From Numida meleagris (Eukaryota > Chordata > Aves > Galliformes > Numididae), in NCBI RefSeq assembly GCF_002078875.1, contig NC_034409.1:65940583-66004582 (forward strand): a stretch of DNA of 64,000 nucleotides, given 5' to 3'. Shown piece after piece: positions 13,590-25,915 of this stretch (positions are counted from its first letter, which is position 1; each line of letters starts with the position of its first letter). The translations under genes and the position numbers were made by a program. The notes beneath the pieces are model-generated. The model saw only the letters and a program-made list of their open reading frames with translations. It had not been told where the DNA came from and made no database searches.

Positions 13590-13915
13590 GGAAAAAGAAG
13601 GAAAGAAGGAAAGGAAGGAAGGAAGGAAGGAAGAAAGAAAGGAAGGAAGGAAGGAAGGAAGGAAGGAAGAAAGGAAGGAAGGAAGGAAGGAAGGAAGGAA
13701 GGAAGGAAGGAAGANNNNNNNNNNNNNNNNNNNNNNNNNNNNNNNNNNNNNNNNNNNNNNNNNNNNNNNNNNNNNNNNNNNNNNNNNNNNNNNNNNNNNN
13801 NNNNNNNNNNNNNNNNNNNNNNNNGAAAGGAAGGAAGGAAGGAAGGAAGGAAGGAAGGAAGGAAGGAAGGAAGGAAGGAAGGAAGGAAGGAAGGAAGAAA
13901 GAAAGAAAGAAAAAG
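13590..13915 (+). repeat. GGAA tetranucleotide microsatellite with assembly gap
   Basis: GGAA units with occasional GAAA interruptions flank the gap on both sides, so the true array is at least about 215 bases and possibly much longer. The long frames here on both strands (repeating KEGR and FLPS) are products of the repeat and are not genes. GGAA arrays can bind ETS-type factors; no use is shown here. Confidence 0.98.
13715..13824. other. Assembly gap (110 N)
   Basis: 110 undetermined bases inside the GGAA array. The length is not a standard placeholder of 100, so it may be an estimate; the real size is unknown. Confidence 0.99.
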
Positions 13916-14137
13916 ACCCTTTCCTATATAAGATCAGAGGATTTTGAGACTTCAGTTTTAATGTGCCCCTTCTGTACTTCCATTTCAAATCAGCTGCATT
14001 CTTGGTGTAATTCTACAGCCACTGAAGCCCGTACCTTGTAGCACATGTGTTGCTAAATACTTTGCATCCTCATGAAAACTGCATTCATGGAACTGAAATA
14101 AAGCATGCTTACACCAGCATGCACAGGCAAACACTGA

Positions 14138-14209
14138 TTTTTTCTTTCTTTTTCTTTCTTTTTTTTTTTTTTTTGCATTGATGTTTCATTATTAGCATTT
14201 TTTTTTTTT
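14138..14209 (+). repeat. T-rich low-complexity tract
   Basis: A TTTC-interrupted T run to 14174, then a second twelve-base T run at 14198-14209. Confidence 0.93.
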
Positions 14210-16859
14210 GCAGTATTGTTTCATTTTTTCTCTTCCACTATTACTTGTATGTGGTTACTCAAAAAAGGGTAAAATAATATTCAACCAAATTTAAGGAGTG
14301 CTTTTTTACTAAATGCTGCATAATTGTGGATAGAATTTAGCACCTTTAGCAGCTCTGGTAGAAAACAAGAAATGGAGGGTGGAAGGATATATATGTGTTA
14401 TCCCTATACCTTTGACTTAGTTCTCTGAAGGAGGTTCTGCTTTCTTAATACAGTTGTCAAGCATGGCATATAGAGCCAGGGAGTTTTGTGTTCCTACAGA
14501 AATGTCTGTAATCCTGCTACAGAACATTTTTGCATGAGAGTCGGTTCAAAATGTTATGAGATTCCCTCCATCTCCCCCAGATACAGTGATTTCTTTGTTG
14601 TTTATATAAGGTTTTTAAGATCACTGGAAAGAATGCAAACAGCGAGAGACTACTGAGCTAATATATTAAAAAAAACATGGACGAAGAGCTTTTTCCTCCT
14701 AAACTGATGGTAGCATTTCGTGTGCATTGCAAAGGCGCAGTTGCAGTTCGAAGGAAGAATAGTGCCATCTGGTGATCCATGGGAAAAGCTTTTCCACCCC
14801 TAAAATTGCACGATCCTCCAGGGCTGTATTAAAAGTTCTACTCTGGTACACTGCTTTAGTTGTGCTACAACCTTTTCTGAAGCAGTGACTCACTTTAAGC
14901 TAGCATGAGGTATCCTGGTAGTGTGCTTACATATGGAAGTATCAGCTTTAGCCATATTTCAGCCAGCTGTTTTGCACTGCTTTCCCTGTCTTCCCCGAGA
15001 TGCAGCATCTCCTTTTCCAGCTGTGTTTTTCACTTCAGCAGCTGGATGTCCTCACACTAGTGCCTCATAGTCCTGACTCCTGCCCTCTCCCCTGTCCCCG
15101 TGCTGCTGACCCTATGGGACACAGGCAGGCCATCAGGGAGAGGTGACCCATGCATGGGGCTCTCTTCCATCCTGCTGGGAGCTCCCAGCACCTCTGCTGT
15201 CAGTACAAAGGAAACATCGTGCTGTGGTGAAGGTGAATTCATAAATAGTTTATGCGGAGCTAAATGAACGTCATTTTACAAGCAAAAATAGTTGCTGTGT
15301 GTGAAGTAGAAGTATGTCAGTGGATGGGGTTTGTTTGAAATAATTTATTCTGTGCACTTGGCAAAACAGCTTTTAATTGGTTTTCATTTAAGCTGATCAC
15401 ACAAACAAGCCCTTAAAGCAGAGCAGAAATCCCGAAATCATACATTGAGTCAGAATGTGATTCTTATCTTTTTTGCCTGGTTACTAAGTACACCTAAATC
15501 CACACAAATCGCGCTTTGGAGTTAAACATAAAGTCCTGTTTGTAACTTGTCTGTTTGTTTTCAGCTGGCACAGGCTCATCTGGCTCTCTTTATACACAAA
15601 AGGATTAGCTAGTCTTTAGAGATGGCTTTTGATTTGCATTTTCTTCTCTGCTTAAAAAAGGCCAACTAAATGTTAATTCCTTTATTTCCAATTAATTCCC
15701 CTCCCCCTCCCCCCATTTAAACTGAGCTATTAATATGTTTAAGTTTGCGGTATCTTACTTTATATAGAATTGGATCATTAGGCAATTAGTTATGGCTTAT
15801 AGGCATATTTCTATCATGTCAGAGAAATCCTAATTGAGAGCATCTTTCCTAAAGAGCAAAATGAAGTGGAGCCTCATCATGTTCCCTTTGTGTGCCACCT
15901 TGATTTTACTGATCTAATCCATTTATTTGATCTCTTGAAGAAGATAAAAAGAGCAAGTGGATAAAGTTTTGTGCATGCTTGTTTTGGTGAGCCAAATTTC
16001 ATTTAACTGTAATATCAGAATGCAGCTTTGCTCTGTACAGCAATTTTTACTTGCAATGAAAGATGAAATGGATACAGATAGATTTGTATTCAGTTTGTGA
16101 GCAGGCTTCACATTACTGGCAACCTGCTCGTGTGTTGCACAGCATGAGCATCACCAGTAGATGTTTCCTGGCCTGTGTGAGCACATTGCTGGGAATTACA
16201 GGAATTCACATTTTGCTAGGAATTTGTCCTTTTAAAAGAAAAAAATTAATTAACTGAACTCTTTTTTTTCTGGAGAAGGTTACTTCCTTATGTTATTGCT
16301 GAAAATCTTCCCACATGCATGGGAAGCAGAAGAGTAGGATATTCAGAGAGAGTTGTTCCGTACATATCTAAATTTATGCTTTAATAGAATAAATGGGGTG
16401 CCTGGGGCCAGTGGGACACTGGATTGAAGCGGTCAGAGAGATAGTGTAGATGAAGGAAGGAAGGCTGAACCCATGTACTTCATCAGCTTTGTCAGAGTAC
16501 CGTATGGCAAACAGTTTTGCTTGTGGTCTGTTTCAATGTGTTAACGAAGATGTTGACATAAAGCACTGCAGTGAGGGATGTACATGACTCTTCCACAAGG
16601 TCAATGGTATGAACTGAAGTGTCGCCTTGTGATTAAAGTGTTCTTATGTGTTTGTTGTTCTGAGTCACCTCCCAGAGTTAAACTGACTGTGGAGGGAGAC
16701 TTCACTGAAATACCTCACGCTAGGTCACTATTGTTAGCAAACCTGAATACGGAAGTCATCTTCAAGGTCTAATCCATTATGGATGAGTCCCACTTAAGTC
16801 AACAAAGAGCCTCTGACTGCAAGAGAGACGCACTGAGGCTCTGCAGAAGTCTGATGCTG

Positions 16860-16894
16860 AAAAAAAAAAAAAGAAGAAAAAAAAAGGAAAAATA
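16860..16894 (+). repeat. A-rich low-complexity tract
   Basis: Runs of A interrupted by G and GG. Confidence 0.93.
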
Positions 16895-19800
16895 AGTTTG
16901 TTTCAGCATTGTTTCATCATTTTCTCATTTCTTACATTTTGCAAAGTTGAAATTACATTTTATTCCTATACTTAAATCGAAATGCTTTAAAATTACTGAA
17001 ACAAAGCCAAAATAAAGCATTTCAAGTTGCTGGAAATTCCCAAAACAACAACTTTCTGTTATGGTACGTAAAATTGGCAATAAAGTTGTCAATACAGTGA
17101 TACCCTGAACCACCTTTTTTGAAACCCGGTTTCTTGTTTGTGAGGACATCATTGTTCTTTGTGGAAGACACCTCTGGCAAATTTATTTGATTGAAAGTGA
17201 AGTGGTATCATCGAACAACTCAGTGATAAGTCCTCTAGATTCCTCTTGAGTTGTAGCAGGGCTTGCTACTGATGTTTCTTTTCAAGGTGCTGATTTTCGA
17301 TGTTCAAGGAGAGATTTCTGTGTTGGTATTGTTCTCCCATACCTCCCTTTCAGAAGAGTCTATTAACCTGTCTACCAGAAAACATGAACTTCTGTGTGGT
17401 TTTAAGGCACTATGTCCAGCTGTTTTGAAATTGGCCCTCTTTGTGTCCTCCTCTTTGATTTCAACTTAGCAATACATCATTCTCTTCTCCCAAAACCCTG
17501 GTCCTCTCTTCATGCGTTCTCCCTGCTCCTCAGTCCTTCCCTACATTTCTGTACTTTTCCATGCTTCCCTTATTTTGTAGCCAGGGCTCACGTGCTTGGT
17601 GATAGCAGAATTTGCATACTCTAAAATGTGTAGTTCTGTATGCATGTGCGTGCACCCAGACACAGATACGTTATTACTTGCCTGAAAAGTAATAAATGTC
17701 AGTGCTGCAGGTGACTTACCCATCACACAGTGTTATTTGTTTTGAGTTGACTCTATGGTCATGTAGGACTTGACAGCTGTCTTCTAGCATCACTGCAGCT
17801 GCTCTTGTTTCTTAGTGGTCAGCAGCAGTAGGAGCACTTTGAACCTATAACAGGTACCAGCAGTATGTGCGTGAGTTGTACTGAGAGAAGCAATGACATA
17901 AGCAGACACCGTTCACTTGTTTTCTTTAAATGTGATTTCAGTATTTCTCTTGTGACAGCTCAGTAGGAATCCCCGTTTCATTGGGTCATCTTACCCACCA
18001 AATTCAGTCTACCTAATTTGTTCAGTTATCATAAGGGCTTCTTCTGCACTCACTGACATATCTTTATTCATTTCTTTCTGTATAATTAGGTGATCCACTG
18101 AAATTCAGCTTCACAAGTGTATTTAGTGTTTTAAATAAATATGTATAACCCACAGTTGCTTTTTTTTTTCTTAATACATACATCCAAGCAGAAAGCATGT
18201 CACTGTAGAAATAGAAATCATTGTTTAGATGGACTGCCAGCATAAGCACCAGGGCTTCATGATCTGTCTGTTTTTTGGTCTCTATGACTCTGTTGTCTTT
18301 TCTAAATGAGAAGCCAAGCTGCTAAATTTAGACTTGAATTTGAATCTAAGCTTTCCAAAAGCATGGAGGTGTTTTGGCCCTCATCAAAAAGCACAGATCT
18401 CCAGCCAGGTGGCCAGAGATTGGTATGGCGAGATGCTCATGATGCAGAACTACAGATTGGATTAGTCTAATTAAACTGAGATGCAATCAGTGCATCATAA
18501 CTAGGATTATCATCTGCATTTTCTTCTTTTTCTTTCTAAAATAAAAGTCAAGAGCTGCTCGCAACCCGAGAGCCGTAAGCTGAAAGGAGGATTTTCCTTA
18601 GACAAAAGCCGTGCAGTTACCCAATACTAATCAGTCGCCAGATTCAAGAAAGAAATTAGTGATGGCCGAAGTTTCTTAGAAAGTCATGGAGCCTTTGGTA
18701 TCTGATTCACAGATTGTACAGTAGCTGTAGACTGAAAATGGTCATCTTATGCAGCCAATGACCTCTTAATGTGATCAACTGTACACCTTATATCTCAACA
18801 GGGAAGTAGATTTTTCTCATTTGTGGCAATGAAAGCAAAATAAGCCTATAGTATAAGCTAACCTAGTGTTTCTTTACCTAGATCCTTGCAGGCCAAGACT
18901 GAATTAGGTTGGAAGCAGTCCTCAGGGCTTGCTGGTCTGTCAGCCTAGATCTGTGCTAAGCAAAGAAAATCATTTCAGCATCACAGAAGACATGCAGAGG
19001 ATAGTGTCTTGTTTTTCTTGTACATGAATTACTGTTTCTCTCTACTCTGATCTTCATTGAAGTATCTGCCCGTATATCACCTAGGAGAGGTGGGGGATTT
19101 TCACATACAGTGAGTGCTTAGTGTGCCACCTTGCAGTTCCTGGTTTCAGACGTTGAAGTAGCTTGTAAATTAGAGAAATCATAGTTCTGCGGTGCTGATG
19201 ATGAAGGATTTGGAGGCTGTAAGTCCCTAAGGCTAAAACTGCTTTCCTTGAATGAGTCATAGTGTAAGAATCTGAAGCCAAGACTTAAAGAAAAATGATT
19301 AATTCTTTTCACAGACGAATTCATTAGTGACGTAAAGTCATGAGAAGGAGGAGGAGGCATGTGTAATATGAGATGGTTATTAAATGGTATTAGTGTGATC
19401 TCTCTAAATCAGGAGAACAAAAATAATGCAAACTGCAAGGTCTGATAGAGAAGAAAATAAGAAAATAGTGGTAAAAATTGACCAACTTAATTGCAGTGAG
19501 ACATTCACTTGATTTTTAAAACCTCAAGATTTGTCTGTGAAAGCATATTCTAAAAAATCAGCCACTAAATACTATTAGTGTTCTAGTCACATGGAGAGGT
19601 TAGTGAGCCCTTCTGCTCCCATTCCTTCAGCACATGAAAAACATGGTCCAGGATTTGCATCTGGCTCTTGGTATAATTTTCGAATCCCTACCATAGTTTC
19701 AGTAAGAGCAGTCTGAAGTTTAAGGACACTTTATTTGCAACTTCAGTAATGATTGTATTTGGATTGTAATTTTTGTCTTACTCCAATTTTCAAGACTTAG

Positions 19801-21504
19801 TGAACAATTCTTTAAACCTCAAAGCTTGATTATTCCCCAAATTACTCCCCTTTATGGCGATTCACCTCTGGTATTCGTACGCACATTTGATGTTCTCAGC
19901 TGCAATTCTTTCTCTCTCAATTTTTTTCTCTTAATTTAGAAGCTGTGTTTATTTGCATTATGGTTAGAGTAATATTTAATAATGCTGTTTTTCTAAATCC
20001 TGTTAAACAGTTCATAGTGAAGGACTGAGATGGGTGAGAATTTTTAGATGCGGTAGTCTTCAGGTGTAATTCTACAACTCGTTGCTAGTTGCGATGTCAC
20101 TTCCCAAGCTGCATCCTGAAAGAGGCTGAAATATTTTGAAAGGGAGAAAATACAGGAGGATATGGTTTCTTTGGCTTTCTTCTAGTGTAGCTGAGACTGT
20201 CAAGTTGGAAATGTGGGAGGATTAGTTAGTACGCAGGAGGCAGAATGGTGATTATTGCTTTCAATGGATCTTTTTTAAACTCATGCTGTGTAGTTGGCTG
20301 CTACATTTCAGTTCACCATAGAATCAAAATAGCTTCCTGTGCTAGGCAGGCAGTTGGGTTATTGGAGCTGTAAACTCAAATGGGTACAATCACCAGGTAT
20401 TAATTGGTGACACATCCTCTGCAATGTGTGCACCTAGCATGCTGCTCCTGCTGGACCCCAGCTGCTATTGCTGCATCTCAAGTTGAGACTCAAGACAGTT
20501 GTCACCGTTTTCTTTGCATGATCACAAACTAAGAGCTTCAAGATACCAATTTGTGACCATCTGATGTACAAATTGAAGAACAATAACTTGAGACAATTGA
20601 GGACAGTCTCTGCAGTACAGAATTGTATTCCTCAGTCTGTGTTATTCAAAGCAGATTTGAGCCCCATTTAGCATTTAATTTTTTCCATCTGCTGTGTCTT
20701 AAAGAAAAGTACTGATTTTTAAAATCCTGAGTTTAGCTGGAGCGCTGTCTACTTTTTAAATAATAAAACCCGACTGACTCTGTGGTCTGCTCTACGTCAT
20801 CAAATAGTTCTTCAGGCTGGGATAGTCATGATAGCTGAAGGTTTTTAAGGCAGCCAAATCATACGGAAAGTCCCTGGGAATTGGGTGACTGAGTCCTCAT
20901 GCCTCTGCTGAGAACACCAAGCACCAGCTCCAGAGTTTCCACAGGATTTCCGAGCTGCGACCAGCAGTCTTAACCAGAAGTTTGCTCCGTGCTGTCACCT
21001 CCATCCAGGAGCTGCTCTACGTGGATCCGTTTTCCATGATGCCTTATGCAGAAAGTCGGCAAAACTCCTTCAGCTATCTTCATTTGAACTGGGGCTTCCC
21101 ATGGACCTCAAGGCTAAGCTGTTTCCAGCTCGTCCCACACCATCCCACACCTGCAGTGCCACCACCACCACCTGCTCTGGGTGACAACCCCCTGTCCCTT
21201 TCCCCTGTGATGTCTAGGGGAAGATATCGTGGCAGAAGGGAACATGGAAAACTACTTTACTTTAGTACTGGTGGAGTATTCTGAGTATTCATAGTCTTAG
21301 GTTGCCTATTATGTATGATACTCGAAAAGCTCTCCCGTTTATTGTTCCTTTAATGCTTATGTCTCTGCTAAAGCTCTGAGATAGACTTCCCTCTGAGCAG
21401 CTGTGGCCCATCGAGGAAGATGCTCACCCAAGACTGAGCTCTGAAGAGAGGAGAAATCACTGCAGTGATAACAATTGCCATGACCTCATCCCTCAGCAAA
21501 AGGG

Positions 21505-21958
21505 GAGAATATTTTGTACAGAGGAGGCCATTAGAATGATCAGAGGGCAAGAGCACCTCTGCTATGAAGAAAGGCTGAGGGAGCTGAACTTGTTCAGAAG
21601 AGAAGTTTCAGTGGATACCGCACTGAGGCTTTCTGGTAATTAAAGGGAGATTATAAACAGGAGGGAGACTGACTTTTTACATAGTCTGATAGTGATAGAA
21701 CGATGAGTATGGTTTATAACTACAAGTGAGGAGACTCAAATTAGATATTACAAGGAAATTTTTGACTCGGAGAATGATGAGGCACTGGCACAGGCTGCCC
21801 AGAGAAGCTGTGCATGCCCCATCTCTGGAGGCATTCAAGGCCTGGTTGGATGGGGCCCTGGACAGCCTGAGCTGGTGGGTGGCAGCCCTGTCCACAGCAG
21901 GGGGTTGAAACTAGATGATTTTTCAGGCCCTTTCCAACCCAAGCCATGATTCTATGAA
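21505..21958 (+). mobile_element. CR1 LINE, 5'-truncated copy, sense to PDE3A
   Basis: Recognised from CR1 3'-region landmarks in order: aatgatcagagggc, gagcacctctgctatgaaga, ggcactggcacaggctgccc, gaggcattcaaggcctggtt, ggatggggccctggacagcc, and the tail tttccaacccaagccatgat ending in tctatgaa. CR1 copies are typically truncated at the 5' end like this. The region between the platform motifs is diverged with small deletions. No open reading frame survives. Confidence 0.92.
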
Positions 21959-24834
21959 TAACAGGTGTAAATCTGAGCTGTGGACTGACAGTGCAATTCT
22001 GGGTTAAATGTGTCCCTTTACCACTTGTTATGTCGCGCACAGTGCACAGTATGTGGGCAGTGTGTGGAGGTGTGCACGCATAAGGCATACTTTGGTAGTT
22101 GGTTTCTTGCATACCACAGACATCATGCGAGACCAGCTCTGGTTTGGTTTTTCTCAGGAAAAGCAAAAGACCATACTGCACACACCGTGCCTGCCGCAAA
22201 GTAAATGGTATCAGTTTACTAAGAATTCTTAGCATGAATAAAGCACTCCAACAGCGTTCTCGTAAATGTCTGAACAATTTTTCTCAAATGTTGAAATAAT
22301 TCACCCCAGGCAAATACCTGAAACGAACCAGTTCAGTCTGAGCTTTTTGGCTGACAAAGTTATCATGAACTGAAAGGTCCTGTAATGGAAGAAGTTTAGT
22401 CAGCTGTAGCCATGAGCTTTTTGAGTGGTATCACCGAAGGTGAGGGTGCAGGATGTGGGGACGTTGCCTGCAACCCAGTGAGATGCATTCCACAGTTCTT
22501 GTAAGAAAACAAAGCATTTCCTCCTCAAACCATGCCTTTTTCTGAAAGACTCCAAATATTTGCAGTGTCGTGATTAATCTGAATAGTTTAAGTATTAGAA
22601 ACATTAAAAATGGTGTTGCTTTCATCCTGATTTTTCTGAAGAAAGTAGACTTGTAACATTAGTGTCCAACCTTTTGGCTTGCTTGGGCCACACTGAGTGA
22701 AGAGGAGATGTCCAGGGCTGCATATATATATAATATAGTTAATGTATATTAAGAAAAAAAAGAAAAAACTTCTTTTTAAAAAAACATTTTTTATTAAAAC
22801 ATTAAAAAAATAGTGCAACAAAACATAAAGCTAGCAGAGTGGGTAGATAAGCCTTATGTGATAGTGCTTCTGATGGCTTAAAAAGCATTTGATAGATGGA
22901 GAGAAGCATCAGAGATGATAGGACGTACAACAGAATTCTGGAGGAACAGCAAAAACAGTGGTTATGTTGCTGATTGGGAAAGGTTTTGTCTGATCAGCAT
23001 GCTGAGTCAAAGGGAGGGTGCAATATTTAGTCCTACCAAAGAATATGACGAAGCTTGTGGCAGGTCCACCTCCAGAGAGAAGTGGAAATGCTGTGCTTCA
23101 TTAATGTGAAGAAAAAGTCCTCAGAAATTTCCTGCTTCCAAAGAGAAAACTCCGAATCTTGTCTTTGGACAAGATAAGAATAAAATAAAAATGAAAACTC
23201 TGAGTAAGACTCAGTTCCACAGCTTTAAATGCAGAAAAGTGGAATGTCACAGAATTGTCTGCGTGCTTTTCTTTTCTCCTTAGTCATCCAGTGAAAGGTG
23301 GAGTAGTTAAGTTTGTGGCGCCTTTAAAATGATTCATTATTTCCATAGAAGCCAATTCATGTTTACTCTTCAAATCGCTCTGTGGACGTTAAAATAATGG
23401 AGAATTATATTTGCTTTTAATTTTGTTTCCAGACAGCTTGGCTTGAGTGCTCATGATGTGACTTGGAAACTATATTGCATTGTGATTTACTGTTGCTCGT
23501 AATTGTGTGAAGATTGAAGATACGTTGGATGCTGCTTTTTCCCTTTTTCTCCTCCTGCCTCCCCCATTCTTTCACTTACAGAGTGTTCTTGAGTGTGATG
23601 TGGTGAAAGGCCAGCACCTCTGCCTCCATGGCTTTTCCTTCTACAAGCCGCAGCAAACTGATATTTTATTTTTTCAATGTGAGAGTATGTGAAATGATTT
23701 GTGGTTTTGGATTGAGAACTTTTTTTCTTTCCTCTTGTTTTCTTATGTCGTTGTTGTTATTATTATGTTTTGATTGTTTTGTGTAGTCACGCTTGTGTAG
23801 TCTTCAGGTGGAGAGAGCAGTATTTTTTAGTTGAGCTGAATGAGTCCAGTTTCATGGGAATCACGTGCAGAACTCCAACTGAGGAAGGGAGAAGGCAGTA
23901 GGGCATTTATGAAGTGATGTGAAATCTGCTTCATAGGTAGGCCAACTGCTCCATATCCAGGATCATTTCATAAACTAAGTTTATTTATTGGATATTGTGG
24001 ATAAAATAATTTGTTATTCTTGTTTTCCTAAATTTCTTTTTCCTGAATTGTTTTATCTGGTTTTTCTCCTAGTCGATAAAAAGCTATTCTCCGATTTTTA
24101 TGCATAGTACAATTTAGTAGAAAACAAATGGGATTTTGTAAAGTGTAAAACAAACAAACAAAGCCTAGAGAACCTTGAAAGTTTTTGTTCCAGCCATGTT
24201 ACAGAATCTAAAACAAATTATTCTAGTCTAAAAATTTGAAGTGATAATTACAGTTTATCAGAACATTGTTTTCAAATTACAGTTGAGAGTGTTCCTAGTA
24301 GATCAAAATGCCCTGCTCTGACAAAATTTGTCTGTGTGACGGTGGGACATGCTGCCTGTGATTTGGTCCTGCAGTTGCAGCAGTATGGGCATTTCTTTGT
24401 ATGTGAAAGCTTCCTTGCAAATTCCCAGTAAGCTCCCAGCCATGCAAACCTGGATGATTGCACTGGGTGCTAGGAACTGTGCAGATCTATCTTTGTTACA
24501 TAATGCTTCCTACTACGATATCTCACCTTGTTTTGTTTTGTTTTCATTTGAATTTAGGGGAAGAAGCCCTATCTTTTATTTTTGCACACAAAAAGAAGCC
24601 TCCAAAAAGACAAGAAGTGGATTTGGTCCTGGTTAGGAATTGCAAGTGGTCCCACAGTCTCAACTACCCACCTGACTTCCAATTTAAAAACAGGGAAAAT
24701 AAAGAGAGGGGGAGAGGAGGGGAGAGGAGAGGAAGCACAAAACCAACTATTCTACAACATTGCAAGGAACTCATTTTGTTCATTACCTTAGTTATCAATA
24801 TGCGTGTTTTAGTTGATCTGGTTTTGGTTTTGTG
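21959..24834 (+). other. PDE3A: PDE3A intron 2, between two CR1 copies
   Basis: Noncoding unique sequence with an AT-rich patch at 22.72-22.82 kb and a purine-rich GAGAGG run at 24.70-24.74 kb. No exon was recognised. Confidence 0.55.
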
Positions 24835-25165
24835 TCATAGAATCATTGAATCATAGAATGGCTTGGGTTGGAAGGGACCTTAAAGCCCCCCCACCCTGCC
24901 CCAACCCCCTGCTGTGGGCAGGGCTGCCCCCCACCAGCTCAGGCTGCCCAGGGCCCCATCCAGCCTGGCCCTGAACACCTCCAGGGATGGGGCATCCACA
25001 GCTTCTCTGGGCAGTAGTGCCAGTGCCTCATCACCCTCTGTGTAAAGAATTTACTCCTAGCATCTAACCTGAATCTCCTGTCTCTTAGTTTAAAACCATT
25101 CTCCCTTGTTCTATCAATATCTGCCTGTGTAAAAAGTCAGTCTACCTCCCTTCTAGTCTGTTCAG
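24835..25165 (-). mobile_element. CR1 LINE, 5'-truncated copy, antisense
   Basis: Begins on the + strand with the reversed CR1 tail (tcatagaatcattgaatcat, agaatggcttgggttggaag), then gctgcccagggccccatcca, ccctgaacacctccagggat and gcatccacagcttctctggg, and fades near tctacctcccttctag. It is GC-richer than the surrounding intron. The right border is approximate. Confidence 0.93.
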
Positions 25166-25616
25166 TTTCTTGTTGTCATGCCCTAAAGCACTTTGGTTTC
25201 AGTCACCATGTGACATTGCTAAAATCAGCAATGAGAATAAGTCACAAATGAGGAGTAAGCCAGACTTCTCAAAAATTCATGGGAGGAAACTGCATTCACA
25301 ATTGTTAGCATAGACAGGTATATGAATATGGACCAGTGCAAAATTAAAATTCACCTTATCTTAGCTGTTTTTTGCTGTCCTTTTGGTCTGATGTGTTTCT
25401 TGGTTGTGGTTTATTATTATTATTATCAAGTTAGCGAGTTGTTTGTTTATGTTGATTGCAAACATGTTATTCATGCCTCAGCCTTTGGGTTTAGATGAGT
25501 AAAGTGGTTTGGACAGAATCCAGATCAGTTCATGCAGAGGCTATGCACATTAGTAGAAAACTACTTAACAAATCTAAGCATGGATTTTGTATGCACTTTT
25601 ACCCTAAAAAAAGGAC

Positions 25617-25655
25617 GGTGTATATGTATATGTACACGTGTGTGTACGCATATAT
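25617..25655 (+). repeat. Alternating purine-pyrimidine tract
   Basis: TATATG/TGTACACGTG/TGTACGCATATA-type sequence, nearly strictly alternating; degenerate TG/TA microsatellite. Confidence 0.85.
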
Positions 25656-25849
25656 CCTATGACACAAATCTAAAATTTTCAGCTACTTACTGTCTTGCCT
25701 AAATCATATGTCACCATTTGTATTTTGTCAAAAATTCAAGGTTTCCCTATCCTTTAAGGAAACACACTTTACATTCTGAGTAAGGGTTTAAAAATCACAT
25801 ACAGCCATCTATTTACTCTTTTATAGTAAGCAGTATTTTAAATGAATAT

Positions 25850-25915
25850 TTAATTTTTTTATTATTATTATTTTTTATTATTTTTATTTTTTTATTATTT
25901 TTTCTATTTAAATGA
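25850..25915 (+). repeat. A/T low-complexity tract (TTA/TTTA)
   Basis: Long stretch of ATT and TTTTA units without any G or C until about 25905. Confidence 0.93.

Larger units (their letters stand above)
13916..21504 (+). other. PDE3A: PDE3A intron 2, middle part
   Basis: Noncoding, mostly unique AT-rich sequence. It contains T-rich runs at 14.1-14.2 kb and an A-rich run at 16.86 kb. A TAAT-rich stretch around 15.57-15.84 kb looks unlike its surroundings and is listed as a candidate regulatory block. No exon was recognised. Confidence 0.6.

Noticed and set aside
13365..13988. Long frames on both strands (repeating FLPS and KEGR)
   Set aside because: They are translations of the GGAA microsatellite and read through the N gap.
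21741..22277. 178-codon minus-strand open frame
   Set aside because: Its second half is the reverse of the CR1 3' end at 21505-21958; the rest has no family resemblance.
24458..24856. 132-codon open frame before the CR1 at 24.8 kb
   Set aside because: It includes a purine-rich GAGAGG run and has no domain; chance is the simplest reading.
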